DNA of 64,000 nt, from NCBI RefSeq assembly GCF_018294505.1, contig NC_057809.1, positions 420,287,485 to 420,351,484 of the forward strand. The letters run 5' to 3'. Below the pieces are notes generated by a model. It saw only the letters and a program-made list of their open reading frames with translations. It did not search any database and was not told the DNA's origin. How positions within the stretch are numbered: position 1 is the first letter of the stretch; each line of letters opens with the position of its first letter. This DNA is from Triticum aestivum (lineage: Eukaryota > Streptophyta > Magnoliopsida > Poales > Poaceae). Of this stretch, positions 10,964 to 23,851 are shown piece by piece. The position numbers and the translations under genes were made by a program.

Positions 10964-12707
10964 TGTTGGGGAACGTAGCAGAAATTCAAAATTTTCCTAC
11001 GTGTCACCAAGATCTATCTATGAAGAGACCAGCAACGAGGGGAAGGAGAGTGCATCTACGTACCCTTGTAGATCGCTAAGCGGAAGCGTTCAAGTGAACG
11101 GGGTTGATGGAGTCGTACTCGTCGTGATTTAAATCACCGATGATCCTAGTGCCGAACGGACAGCACCTCCGCGTTCAACACACGTACAGCCCGGTGACGT
11201 CTCCCATGCCTTGATCCAGCAAGGAGAGAGGGAGAGGTTGAGGAAGACTCCATCCAGCAGCAGCACAACGGCGTGGTGTTGGTGGAGGAGCGTGGCAATC
11301 CTGCAGGGCTTCGCCAAGCACCACGGGAGAGGAGAAGAACTTGGGAGAGAGGGAGGGGCTGCACCAAAGGCATAAGGTGTGTTTGGGAGGCCCTCCTACC
11401 CCACTATATATAGGGATCCCAGGGGGGGTGCGCCAGCCCCTAGGAGATCCAATCTCCAAGGGGGCGGCGGCCAGGGGAGGAGTCCTCCCCCCCCCAAGGC
11501 ACCTAGGAGGTGCCTTCCCCTGCTGGGACTCTTCCTTTAGGGTTTCCCCAGGCGCATGGGCCTCTTGGGGCTGGTGCCCTTGGCCCATGTAGGCCAAGGC
11601 GCACCCCCTACAGCCCATGTGGCCCCCGGGGTAGGTGGCCCCACCCGGTGGGCCCCCGGGACCCTTCCGGTGGTCCCGGTACAATACCGATGACCCCGAA
11701 ACTTGTCCCGATGGCCGAAACAGGACTTCCTATATATAAATCTTTACCTCCGGACCATTCCGGAACTCCTCGTGACGTCCGGGATCTCATCCGGGACTCC
11801 GAACAACATTCAGTAACCACATACAAGCTTCCTTTATAACCCTAGCGTCATCGAACCTTAAGTGTGTAGACCCTACGGGTTCGGGAGACATGCAGACATG
11901 ACCGAGACGTTCTCCGGTCAATAACCAACAGCGGGATCTGGATACCCATGTTGGCTCCCACATGTTCCACGATGATCTCATCGGATGAACCACGATGTCA
12001 AGGACTTAATCAATCCCGTATACAATTCCCTTTGTCCAGCGGTATTGTACTTGCCCGAGATTCGATCGTCGGTATCCTTATACCTTGTTCAATCTCGTTA
12101 CCGGCAAGTCTCTTTACTCGTTCCGTAACACATCATCCCGTGATCAACTCCTTGGTCACATTGCGCATATGATGATGTCCTACCGAGCGGGCCCAGAGAT
12201 ACCTCTCCGCTTACACGGAGTGAGAAATCCCAGTCTCGATTCGTGCCAACCCAACAGACACTTTCGGAGATACCTGTAGTGCACCTTTATAGTCACCCAA
12301 TTACGTTGTGACGTTTGATACACCCAAAGCATTCCTATGGTATTCGGGAGTTGCACAATCTCATGGTCTAAGGAAATGATACTTGACATTAGAAAAGCTT
12401 TAGCATACGAACTACACGATCTTTGTGCTAGGCTTAGGATTGGGTCTTGTCCATCACATCATTCTCCTAATGATGTGATCCCGTTATCAACGACATCCAA
12501 TGTCCATGGTTAGGAAACCATAACCATCTATTGATCAACGAGCTAGTCAACTAGAGGCTCACTAGGGACATGGTGTTGTCTATGTATCCACACATGTATC
12601 TGAGTTTCCTATCAATACAATTATAGCATGGATAATAAACGATTATCATGAACAAGGAAATATAATAATAACCAATTTATTATTGCCTCTAGGGCATATT
12701 TCCAACA
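10964..12707 (-). mobile_element. Copia-B 3' LTR
   Basis: Plus strand tgttggggaacgtagc...catatttccaaca, 1,744 bp, TG...CA. A reversed TATA (tatatata) lies at about 11404-11411. The flanking GC-rich 11430-11680 yields long but meaningless open frames on both strands. Confidence 0.92.
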
Positions 12708-15700
12708 GTCTCCCACTTGCACTAGAGTCAATAATCTAGTTCACATCGCCATGTGATTAACACTCACAGGTCACATCGCCATGTGACTAACACCCAAGAG
12801 TTTACTAGAGTCAGTAGTCTAGTTCACATCACTATGTGATTAACACTCAATGAGTTTTAGGTTTGATCATGTTGCTTGTGAGAGAGGTTTTAGTCAACGG
12901 GTCCGAACCTTTCAGATCCGTGTGTGCTTTACAAATCTCTATGTCATCTCCTAGATGTAGCTACCACGCTCTATTTGGAGCTATTCCAAATAACTGTTCT
13001 ACTTGGAGCTATTCTAAATTGTTGCTCCAATATATGTATCCGGTATCTCTACTCAGAGCTATCCGGATAGGTGTTAAGCTTGCATCGACGTAACCCTTTA
13101 CGACGAACTCTTTTACCACCTCCATAATCGAGAAAATTCCTTAGTCCACTAGTTACTAAGGATAACTTTGACTGCTGTCCTGTGATCCATTCTTGGATCA
13201 CTCTTGTACCCCTTGACTGACTTATGGCAAGGCACACTTCAGGTGCGGTACACAACATAGCATACTGTGGAGCCTATGTATTAAGCATAGGGGACGACCT
13301 TTTTCCTTTCTCTCTATTCTGCCGTGGTCGAGCTTTAAGTCTTAACTTCATACCTTACAACTCAGACAAGGACTCCTTCTTTGACTGATCCATCTTGAAC
13401 ACTTCAAGATCATATCAAGGTATGTGCTCATTTGAAAGTACTATTAAGCGTTTTGATCTGTCCTTATAGATCTTCATGCTCAATGTTCAAGTATCTTAAT
13501 CCAGGCTTTCCATTGAAAAACACTTTCCAAATAACCCTATATGCTTTCCAGAAATTCTACGTCATTTCTGATCCATAATATGTCAACAACATATACTCAT
13601 CAAAAATTCTATAGTGCTCCCACTCACTTCTTTGGAAATACAAGTTTCTCATAAACTTTGTATACACCCAAAGTCTTTGATCATCTCATCAAAGCATACA
13701 TTCCAACTCCGAGATGCTTACTCCAGTCCTCAGAAGGATTGCTGGAGGTTTGCATACTTATTAGCATATTTCAGGATTGACAAAACCTTCCGGTTGTATC
13801 ACATACAACCTTTCCTCAAAAATCATCGAGGAAACAATGTTTTGATATCCTATCTGCAAGATTTTATAAATAATGCAGTAATCGCTAATATAATTCCAAC
13901 AGACCTTTAGCATCGCTACGGGTGAGAAAGTCTCATCGTAGTCAACTCCTTGAACTTGTCGGAAAACATCTTAACGACAAGTCGAGCTTTCTTAATGGTG
14001 ACATTTACCATCATTGTCCGTCTTCCTTTTAAATCCATCTTTACTCAACAGCCTCACGACCATCAAGTAGTTCTTCCAAAGTCTACACTTTGTTTTCATA
14101 CATGGATCCTCTCTCGGATTTTATGGCCTCGAGCCATTTATCGGAATCCGGGCCCACCATCGCTTCTCCATAGCTCGTAGGTTCATTGTTGTCTAGCAAC
14201 ATGACTTCCAAGACAGGGTTATGTACCACTTTGAAGTAGTATGCATCCTTGTCCTCGCACGAGGTTTGGTAGTGACTTGATCTGAAGTCTCATGACCAAT
14301 ATCATAAGCTTCCACTTCAATTGGTGTAGGTGCCACATGAACAACTCTTTGTACCCTGCTATACACTAGTTGAAGTGACGGTTCAATAACCTCATCAAGT
14401 CTCCACCATCCTCCCACTCAATTCTTTCGAGAGAAACTTTTCCTCGAGAAAGGACCCGATTCTAGAAACAATCCTTTATTGCTTTTGAATCTGAGACAGG
14501 AGGTATACCCAACTGTTTTGGGTGTCCTATGAAGATGCATTTATCCGCTTTGGGTTCGAGCTTATCAGCCTGAAACTTTTTCACATAAGCGTCGCAGCCC
14601 CAAACTTTTAAGAAATGACAGCTTAGGTTTCTCTAAACCATAGTTCATACGGTGTCATCTCATCGGAATTACATGGTGCCCTATTTAAAGTGAATGTGGT
14701 TGTCTCTAATGCCTAACCCATAAACTATCGTGGTAATTCGATAAAAGACATCATGGTATGCATCATATCCAAATAGGGTGCAGTTATGATGTTCGGACAC
14801 ACCATCACACTATGGTGTTCCAGGCTGTATTAGTTGTGAAACAATTTCCACAATGTCTTATTCTGTGCCAAACTCGTAATTCAGATATTCATCTCTATGA
14901 TCATATCATAGATCTTTTATCCTCTTGTCACGACGATCTTTCAACTTCACCCTGAAATTACTTGAACCTTTCAATAATTCAGACTCGTGATTTATCAAGT
15001 AAATATACTCAACATCTACTCAAATCATCTGTGAAGTAAGAACATAACGATATCCACTACATGCCTCAGCACTCATTGGACTGCACACATCAAAATGTAT
15101 TACTTCCAACAAGTTGCTTTCTAGTTCCATTTTACTGAAAACTAGGCTTCCAGTCATCTTGCCCATGTGGTATGATTTGCATGTCTCAAGTGATTCAAAA
15201 TCAAGTGAGTCAAACGATCCATCTGCATGGAGTTTCTTCATGCATATACACCACTAGACATGGTTCGCATGTCTCAAACCTTTCAAAAATGAGTGAGTCC
15301 AAAGATCCATCAACATGGAGCTTCTTCATGCGTTTTATACCGATATGACTTAAGTGGCAGTGCCACAAGTAGGTGGTACTATCATTACTATCTTTTGGTA
15401 CGAACATGTGTATCACTACGATCGAGATTCAATAAACCATTCATTTCAGGTGTAAGACCATTGAAGGTATTATTCAAATAAACAGAGTAACCATTATTCT
15501 CTTTAAATGAATAATCGTATTGCGATAGACATAATCCAATCATGTCTATGCTCAACGCAAACACCAATATCGATGGTAGAGGGAGCGTACGATATTTGAT
15601 CAACCTTGGAAATACTTCCAACACATATCGTCATCTCACCTTTAGCTAGTCTCCGTTTATTCCGTAGCTTTTATTTCGAGTTACTAACCCTTAGCAACTG

Positions 15701-17644
15701 AACCGGTATCTAATACCCTGGTGCTACTAGGAGTACTAGTAAAGTACACATCAACACAATGTATATCCAATATACTTCTATCGACCTTGCCAGCCTTCTC
15801 ATCTACCAAGTATCTAGGGTAATTCTGCTCCAGTGGCTGTTCCCCTTATTACAGAAGCACTCAGTCTCAGGTTTGGGTTCAACCTTGGGTTTCTTCACTA
15901 GAGCAGCAGCTGAATTGCCGTTTCATGAAGTATCCCTTTGTTCCCTTGCCCTTCTTGAAACTAGTGGTTTCACCAACCATCAACGATTGATGCTCCTTCT
16001 TGATTTCTACTTTTGTGGTGTCAAACATCGCGAATATCTCAAGGATCATCATATATGTCCCTGATATATTATAGTTCATCACGAAGCTCTAGCAGCTTGG
16101 TGGTAATGACTTCGGAGAAACATCACTATCTTATCTGGGAGATCAACTCCCACTCGATTCAAATGATTGTTGTACTTAGGCAATCTGAGCACAAGCTCAA
16201 CAATTGAGCTTTTCTCCCTTAGTTTGCAGGCTAAGAAAATCGTCGGAGGTCTTATACCTCTTGACGTGGGCACGAGCCTGAAATCCCAATTTCAGCTCTC
16301 GAAACATCTCATATGTTCCGCGACGTTTCAAAAAACATCTTTGGCGCCTCAATTCTAAACCGTTTAACTGAACTATCACGTAGTTATCAAAACGTGTATG
16401 TCAGATGTTCGCAACATCCACAGACAACGTTCGAGGTTCAGCACACTGAGCGGTGCATTAAGGACATAAGCCTTCTAAGAAGCAATGAGGACAATCCTCA
16501 GTTTACGGACCTAGTCCGCATAATTGCTATTATCAACTTTCAACTAATTTTTTTCTCTAGGAACATATCTAAACAGTAGAACTGAAGCGCGAGCTACGAC
16601 ATAATTTGCGAAGACCCTTTTGACTATGTTCAGGATAATTAAGTTCATCTTATGAACTCCCACTTAGATAGACATCCCTCTAGTCATCTAAGTGATTACA
16701 TGATCCGAGTCAACTAGGCCGTGTCCGATCATTACGTGAGACGGACTAGCCAACGTCGGTGAACATCTTCATGTTGATCGTATCTTCTATACGACTCATG
16801 CTCGACCTTTCGGTCTTCTGTGTTCCGAGGCCATGTCTATGCACATGCTAGGCTTGTCAAGTTAACCCTAAGTGTTTTGCATGTGTAAAACTGTCTTACA
16901 CCCGTTGTATGTGAACGTAAGGATCCATCACAGCCGATCATCACGGCGTGCTTAGAAACGACGAACTGTAGCAACGGTGCACAGTTAGGGGAGAACACTT
17001 CTTGATATTTTAATGAGGGATCATCTTATTTACTACCGTCGTTCTAAGCAAATAAGATGTATAAAGATGATAAACATCACATGCAATCAAATAATAGTGA
17101 CATGATATGGCCAATATCATGTAGCTCCTTTGATCTCCATCCTGGGGCTCCATGATCATCTATTACAAGAACATGATCAATCTCATACATCACATATATC
17201 ATTCATCACATCCTTTTGGCCATATCACATCACATAGCATACCCTGCAAAAACAAGTTAGACGTCCTCTAATTGTTGTTTGCATGTTTTACGTGGCTGCT
17301 ATGGGTTTCTAGCAAGAACGTTTCTTACCTATGCAAAAACCACAACGTGATATGCCAATTGCTATTTACCCTTCATAAGGACCCTTTTCATCGAATCCGA
17401 TCCGACTAAAGTGGGAGAGACAGACACCCGCTAGCCACCTTATGCAACTAGTGCATGTCAGTCGGTGGAACCAGTCTCACGTAAGAGTACGTGTAAGGTC
17501 GGTCCGGGCCGCTTCATCCCACGATGCCGCCGAATCAAGATAAGACTAGTAACGGCAAGCATATTGAACAAAATCAACGCCCACAACTACTTTGTGTTCA
17601 ACTCGTGCATAGTAACTACGCATAGACCTAGCTCATGATGCCAC
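12708..17644 (-). pseudogene. Copia-B internal region: heavily decayed gag-pol
   Basis: Reading the minus strand from 17644 down, fragments in the usual Copia order can be recognised. Gag pieces lie at 16379-15879 (VEIKKEHQSLMVGETTSFKK is the pre-zinc-finger stretch). The integrase zinc finger is near 15416-15210 (LWHCHLSHIGIKRMKKLH) and core fragments (LLEVIHFDVCSPM) lie to 15020. RT/RNase H remnants lie near 13258-13049 (APEVCLAIS). No frame exceeds about 100 codons. The integrase zinc-finger segment is duplicated in tandem, at about 88 bp spacing (15165-15250 and 15255-15335). The polypurine tract (GCAAGTGGGAGAC on the minus strand) adjoins the 3' LTR at 12708. The roughly 1 kb next to the 5' LTR (16600-17630) is untranslated leader with no coding signal. 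Confidence 0.85.
17631..17643 (-). promoter_or_regulatory. Copia-B primer binding site
   Basis: The minus strand reads TGGCATCATGAGC one base after the 5' LTR. It is a variant of the initiator-methionine tRNA site typical of this Copia group. Confidence 0.7.
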
Positions 17645-19388
17645 TGTTGGGGAACGTAGCAGAAATTCAAAATTTTCCTACGTGTCACCAAGATCTATCT
17701 ATGAAGAGACCAGCAACGAGGGGAAGGAGAGTGCATCTACGTACCCTTGTAGATCACTAAGCGGAAGCGTTCAAGTGAACGGGGTTGATGGAGTCGTACT
17801 CGTCATGATTCAAATCACCGATGATCCTAGTGCCGAACGGACAGCACCTCCGCGTTCAACACACGTACAGCCCGGTGACGTCTCCCATGCCTTGATCCAG
17901 CAAGGAGAGAGGGAGAGGTTGAGGAAGACTCCATCCAGCAGCAGCACAACGGCGTGGTGTTGGTGGAGGAGCGTGGCAATCCTGCAGGGCTTCGCCAAGC
18001 ACCACGGGAGAGGAGAAGAACTTGGGAGAGAGGGAGGGGCTGCACCAAAGGCATAAGGTGTGTTTGAGAGGCCCTCCTACCCCACTATATATAGGGATCC
18101 CAAGGGGGGGGTGCGCTAGCCCCTAGGAGATCCAATCTCCAAGGGGGCGGCGGCCAGGGGAGGAGTCCTCCCCCCCAAGGCACCTAGGAGGTGCCTTCCC
18201 CTGCTGGGACTCTTCCTTTAGGGTTTCCCCAGGTGCATGGGCCTCTTGGGGCTGGTGCCCTTGGCCCATGTAGGCCAAGGCGCACCCCCTACAGCCCATG
18301 TGGCCCCCGGGGTAGGTGGCCCCACCCGGTGGGCCCCTGGGACCCTTCCGGTGGTCCCGGTACAATACCGATGACCCCGAAACTTGTCCCGATGGCCGAA
18401 ACAGGACTTCCTATATATAAATCTTTACCTCCGGACCATTCCGAAACTCCTCGTGATGTCCGGGATCTCATCCGGGACTCCGAATAACATTCGGTAACCA
18501 CATACAAGCTTCCTTTATAACCCTAGCGTCATCGAACCTTAAGTGTGTAGACCCTACGGGTTCGGGAGACATGCAGACATGACCGAGACGTTCTCCGGTC
18601 AATAACCAACAGCGGGATCTGGATACCCATGTTGGCTCCCACATGTTCCACGATGATCTCATCAGATGAACCACGATGTCAAGGACTTAATCAATCCCGT
18701 ATACAATTCCCTTTGTCCAGCGGTATTGTACTTGCCCGAGATTCGATCGTCGGTATCCTTATACCTTGTTCAATCTCGTTACCGGCAAGTCTCTTTACTC
18801 GTTCCGTAACACATCATCCCGTGATCAACTCCTTGGTCACATTGCGCATATGATGATGTCCTACCGAGTCGGCCCAGAGATACCTCTCCGCTTAGACGGA
18901 GTGACAAATCCCAGTCTCGATTCGTGCCAACCCAACAGACACTTTCGGAGATACCTGTAGTGCACCTTTATAGTCACCCAGTTACATTGTGACGTTTGAT
19001 ACACCCAAAGCATTCCTACGGTATCCGGGAGTTGCACAATCTCATGGTCTAAGGAAATGATACTTGACATTAGAAAAGCTTTAGCATACGAACTACACGA
19101 TCTTTGTGCTAGGCTTAGGATTGGGTCTTGTCCATCACATCATTCTCCTAATGATGTGATCCCATTATCAACGACATCCAATGTCCATGGTTAGGAAACC
19201 ATAACCATCTATTGATTAACAAGCTAGTCAACTAGAGGCTCACTAGGGACATGGTGTTGTCTATGTATCCACACATGTATCTGAGTTTCCTATCAATACA
19301 ATTATAGCATGGATAATAAACGATTATCATGAACAAGGAAATATAATAATAACCAATTTATTATTGCCTCTAGGGCATATTTCCAACA
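17645..19388 (-). mobile_element. Copia-B 5' LTR
   Basis: 1,744 bp, TG...CA, about 98.6% identical by eye to 10964-12707. Being the 5' LTR on the minus strand, it would drive transcription toward lower coordinates. Confidence 0.92.
18086..18093 (-). promoter_or_regulatory. TATA box in the Copia-B 5' LTR
   Basis: tatatata in the context ccactatatataggg; both LTR copies keep it. On the minus strand it reads CCTATATATAGTGG. It is the likely core promoter of the element; the assignment is from position and sequence only. Confidence 0.55.
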
Positions 19389-19393
19389 AATCG
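19389..19393. repeat. Target-site duplication of Copia-B (right)
   Basis: aatcg, matching 10959-10963 exactly. Confidence 0.92.
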
Positions 19394-22300
19394 AATACGG
19401 TGAATCATGTGCCTCTTGCAGAATCAACTTTCTGATCTCCGGGTCATTGGGTACATAAACACGGTCTTCAAACCATAGGGTGTCGTGCTCATCCTCACGA
19501 AATCCTTTAGCTTTTCCTTTGCTCAGTTTCTCCTTTATAGCGGCAATCTCTTTGTCAGTTTTCTGAGCTTCTCTGATTCTATCCATCAAAGTTGACTGAA
19601 TCTCTAGTGCTGCTACATAGCCTCTCGAAACTATTTCCAAACATAGTTCATGAAGATTTTCTGCTAACTCCTTGGGTATTTCTCCCGTCATTAACGTATT
19701 GACATGGCTCTTGCGGCTTAATGCATCAGCTACTACATTAGCCTTCCCGGGATGATAATGCAATCTCATATCATAATCCTTGATGAGCTCCAACCATCTC
19801 CTTTGTCTGAGGTTCAACTCCTTCTGCGTGAAAATGTACTTCAAACTCTTGTGATCCGTGTACACCTCACAATGATTTCTGATGAGGAAATGTCTCCATG
19901 TCTTCAAGGCATGTACTACGGCTGCTAACTCCAAATCATGCGTGGCATAATTCAATTCGTGAGGCTTCAGTTGTCGTGAAGCATACAAAACAACTCTCCC
20001 TTCCTGCATAAGCACTGCTCCAAGTCCTCGACGTGAAGCATCGCAATACACCTCAAAATCCTTGGTCTGATCTGGCAAAATCAACACTGGTGAGGTAACC
20101 AAACGGTTCTTCAATTCCTGAAAACTTGCCTCACACTCCTCAGTCCATTTGAACTTAGTATCCTTCTTCAACAACTCCGTCATAGGCTTCGCAATCTTTG
20201 AGAAATTCTCAATAAACCTCCAGTAGTATCCTGCGAGTCCAAGAAAACTCCGGATCTCTCCAACTGTTGTTGGGGCTTCCCACTTGGTCACGGTTTCAAC
20301 TTTAGCGGGATCTACTGCTATACCTTCTCCGGATATAACGTGTCCGAGGAATCCTACTTCCTTCAACCAAAACTCACATTTGCTGAACTTGGCATATAAT
20401 TGGTGTCCTCTGAGCTTTCCAAGTACCAAACGCAAATGCTCCTTATGCTCCTCTTCATTCTTCGAATATACCAGGATATCATCAATGAACACTACGATGA
20501 ACTTATCCAAAAACTCCATAAACACTTTGTTCATCATGTTCATAAAATAGGCAGGCGCGTTAGTCAGTCCAAATGACATAACGGTATACTCATACAGCCC
20601 ATACCTGGTGGTAAAAGCTGTCTTAGGAATATCCTGTTCTCGAATCTTCAACTGGTGGTATCCTGATCGCAAATCGATCTTGGAAAATACTTTAGCTCCT
20701 TGCAATCGATCAAACAAATCGTTGATCATTGGTAGTGGGTACTTGTTCTTGATCGTTACTTCATTCAATCCTCGATAATCAACAACCATCCTTAACGATC
20801 CATCCTTCTTCTCCACTAGAAGTACTGGCGATCCCCAAGGTGAAGAACTTGGGCGAATGTAACCTTTGTCCAGTAACTCCTTAATCTGCTTCTTAATTGC
20901 CACCAAATCTTTTGTTGGCATGCTATATGGTCTCTTCGATATTGGCCCAGTGCCTGGCAATAGCTCAATCAAAAACTCAATATCTCTATCTGGTGGCATG
21001 CCTGGCAACTCTTCTAGAAATACATTAGGAAAATCCTTTACGACTGGTACTTCCTCCTGCACAACTCCTGTTAGGTAATTTACTTGTGTCCTCTTTGGCA
21101 CATGCCGGGATACATACTTGATCCTTCTCCCTTCTGGTGTGGTAAGCAAAATTGACTTACTAGCACACTCAATATCCCCTTCATACTTTGATAACCAATC
21201 CATGCCTAATATCACATCCAATCCTTGAGATTCCAATACTACTAGGTCTGAGGGAAAAACATAGTTACCAATCCTTAATGGTAACCGATCACACCATAGA
21301 CTAGCCACATACTCTGCTCCTGGCGAGGTTACTAACATGGGTGACCTAAGGGCTTGGGTTGGTAGGTTATACTTATCCACAAATCCCCTTGAGATGTATG
21401 AATGCGATGCACCAGTATCAAAAAGAACGAGTGCAGTAAATGACTTAACCAAAAACTTACCTATTACTGCATCGGGCTGAGTTTCAACCTCCTCCACATT
21501 AACGTGGTTCACCTGTCCCCTGTTGAAAGGGTTCGGCTTCTTTCCAGAGCTTCCATTTCCGTTTTGGCCTTCAGGACATTCATTGGCATAATGTCCGGTC
21601 TTGGAACACTTGAAACAGGTGACTTGACTCAGATCTCTCTTGGCTGGGGTTGATGGGGTGCTGCGGTTCTGGCCATTGCTTCCTCCATTCCCATTACCAT
21701 TCTTGGTGCCATTGTGATTGTGCGAGCTACCTACTCCATGGGTATGCTGAAAATGTTCTCCCGGTCTAGGGGTAAAACGTGGCTTCTGCTGAGCTCCTGA
21801 ATTATACTTTCCTTGTCCATACTTTCTCTTGTGGTTCTCAATTTGCTGCTGCTTCCCTTCAATCATAAGAGCATGATCTACCAACTCCTGGTAGTTGTTG
21901 AAGGTGGCTACCATCAACTGCATACTCAACTCATCATTCAATCCTTCCAGGAATTTCTCCTGCTTAGCTGCATCCGTAGCAACGTCATCTGGGGCATAAC
22001 GTGCTAGCTTACTAAACTCCTCCACATACTGGTCAACTGTCCGTCCTCCTTGCGCAAGTTACGAAACTCACGCTTCTTCATGGCCATTGCTCCTGCTGAA
22101 ACATGGGTAGTACGGAAAGCCTGCTGAAACTGGTCCCATGTGACAGTGTCGACTGAGAAGGTCGCTGTGAAATTCTCCCACCATGATGCTGCGGGTCCTT
22201 CTAACTGATGTGCGGCAAACTTCACCTTCTCCACATCTGTGCATCCTGCTGTGGTCAACTCCCTAGCTGTCTTGCGGAGCCAATCATCTGCTACTATCGG

Positions 22301-22498
22301 CTCGGTGCTACTGGAAAACACCGGCGGATTCAGCCTAAGAAAACGGGCTAAGTGGTCAACAGGTGGTGGTGGTGGTGGGTTGTTGTTCTTCCCCTGATTC
22401 TGATTCTGAACTAGCAACTGCATCAAGGTGTTCTGCTGCTGGATCAACTGGGTGAGCTCCGGCGGAAAGGCAAATCCGGGGTCACGTCTCGGAGGCAT
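19389..22498 (-). pseudogene. Tekay chromovirus gag-pol (Gag, protease, RT, RNase H), interrupted
   Basis: Gag starts at the ATG at 22498 (MPPRRDPGFAF), with an MQLLVQNQNQ glutamine-rich stretch and the retrotransposon-Gag core (GPAASWWENFTATF). The frame breaks near 22025 and continues in the next frame to 19389. Numbered from the methionine at 22025, the second part has: CCHC zinc knuckle C137-C140-H145-C150; aspartic protease FDTGAS near 202; RT with FIDD at 513-516; RNase H starting at YCDAS near 660; then the linker to integrase (HDSPYSI). The frame is cut by Copia-B in the integrase zinc finger; the last 28 codons of the open frame (19388-19302) come from the Copia LTR. The protein would form virus-like particles and copy RNA to DNA. 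Apart from the gag frameshift, the 879-codon stretch is clean, so decay is recent. Confidence 0.92.
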
Positions 22499-22693
22499 CT
22501 GAGGGTTTAGAAAAGATGAGATATAAGAATAGAGGGGGTCTAAAGAGAAAACACTACCCATATGCACATGAGGCAAAAGCAAACAATTCACTTCATTCAA
22601 TCAAACAAGGACATACAATCGATCTAGCTATCGCAAGAGTGCTCGGACTACTATATTTACATGGTGGACTACTACTACTGATGAGGTGGTCTA

Positions 22694-23741
22694 CTAGAAA
22701 TATTCTACGGTTGTAGACTCCATGATATCTGCTCCTGCTTCATCAACATAGTCATCATTGCTACTATCTTGTTCCGAGTCGGTGCCGTCAATGATGATGT
22801 AGTCTTCCGGGCTAATCTCCTTGGGTTCTTCGTCTTCATCTACTGGTGTCGGGCCTCCCATAAATATGCCAATCTTCTTGATCAGATCATCATTCTTCTC
22901 CACCAATACTTCAATTTCTTCTTCATAATCTTCGCGTGTAGCCTTGAGTTCTTCCTCCAGTTCCTTGATTCTAGTCTTAGCCTTCTTCAGATCTATCATG
23001 TCGGCGCACATCTGATTCTCCTGTCGTCGAATGTGCTGATTTAACTCCTGAATAAAAGCTGCAATTGATCTCTTTTCTATTCTGATAATAAGTAAAGTGT
23101 CCCTCCTCCACCAGTCGATGAGCCTGCCTGAGAATCTACGCACTAAAGCCATACTGCAGGATTGCCCCCCATCATTCCAGCTTTAACTGCCTATTCGGCT
23201 TCAGCAGTGGGTTTCCAAAGGCGCTCCCTTCTTTTTTTCTTAAAACGAAAGAAGAAAGAGAGTGGGATGGGATGAAAGTAAACGCAAAGAGCTGATTCGA
23301 TCAAAGAACCTCGCAGCTTTAGTGCAACAAGCCGATCGAAAGCACTCATCTTTATCGATGAAATGCTTTTTTGTAATCTTTCCTGGTGCTGATCATCTCC
23401 CAGTGTTCATCTCGGCGCCCACAAATCTGGTAGATAGTATCCTTGAGATCCTTGCGGTAGACTTCGCCAATGCGTCCCATGGCGATGTGAGCTGCCATAC
23501 TCTTTCCTAGACTCCAAGTTGGTGCATCAAAAGAAAACTCTATGGGCTCAGTGACTGGCATGAACGTCCTTCCTGGAACTTGAACTTGAATCATCCAGCG
23601 CTCTTCTTCAGGTAAAGTGGCGTTGTAGGTTCCCGTGAAGCTTGGTATTCCTATGTTCAGGTATCTAGTGACTTCCTTCAAGTGGCGTCCAAAGGGTGTA
23701 TCTTCATCTGGTTGGGTGAACTTGTTCCTTGCATCCGCCAT
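22694..23741 (-). pseudogene. Extra ORF upstream of gag in the Tekay element, split in two
   Basis: Two minus-strand open frames lie between the PBS and gag. The first (23741-23352, 129 codons, MADARNKFTQPDEDTPFG start) has no domain I recognise. The second (23152-22694, 152 codons) has a strong heptad coiled coil (DLKKAKTRIKELEEELKATR onward) and an acidic C-terminus (DGTDSEQDSSNDD). They read like two parts of one protein of about 250 residues separated by some 200 bp (23160-23350) of different texture, either an intron or an insertion. Standard Tekay elements encode only gag-pol, so this is an additional ORF of unknown role, perhaps structural or RNA-binding. A methionine at the start of each frame is visible; no canonical intron borders could be fixed. 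Confidence 0.6.
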
Positions 23742-23835
23742 CCTAAAGAGTAGAAAAGATGAGAGGTTAGAAGAGAAGAGAGTGAGTATTGATCTAGGTC
23801 TTTAGCTTAGTGGTCGTGTCCTACAGTCAGCGTGT

Positions 23836-23847
23836 GCTCTGATACCA
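23836..23847 (-). promoter_or_regulatory. Tekay primer binding site (initiator tRNA-Met)
   Basis: The minus strand reads TGGTATCAGAGC four bases inside the 5' LTR edge at 23852, the classic complement of the 3' end of plant initiator tRNA-Met. It proves the minus orientation of the element. Confidence 0.9.
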
Positions 23848-23851
23848 TCTC

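Larger units (their letters stand above)
10964..19388 (-). mobile_element. Copia-B, complete Angela-type element nested in the Tekay integrase
   Basis: An 8,425-bp insertion with two 1,744-bp LTRs and a perfect 5-bp target duplication aatcg (10959-10963 and 19389-19393). It sits in the integrase zinc-finger codons of the Tekay element. By eye the LTRs differ at about 24 positions (roughly 1.4%). At the commonly used grass rate of 1.3e-8 per site per year this is near half a million years. The internal region is a decayed gag-pol, so this copy must have moved with proteins from relatives. Confidence 0.93.

Noticed and set aside
11175..11839. 169- and 109-codon frames
   Set aside because: Inside the Copia-B LTR, repeated at 18123-18507; LTRs of this group are non-coding.
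19302..19388. Last 28 codons of the Tekay pol frame as native protein
   Set aside because: They read into the Copia-B LTR after the target duplication at 19389-19393.
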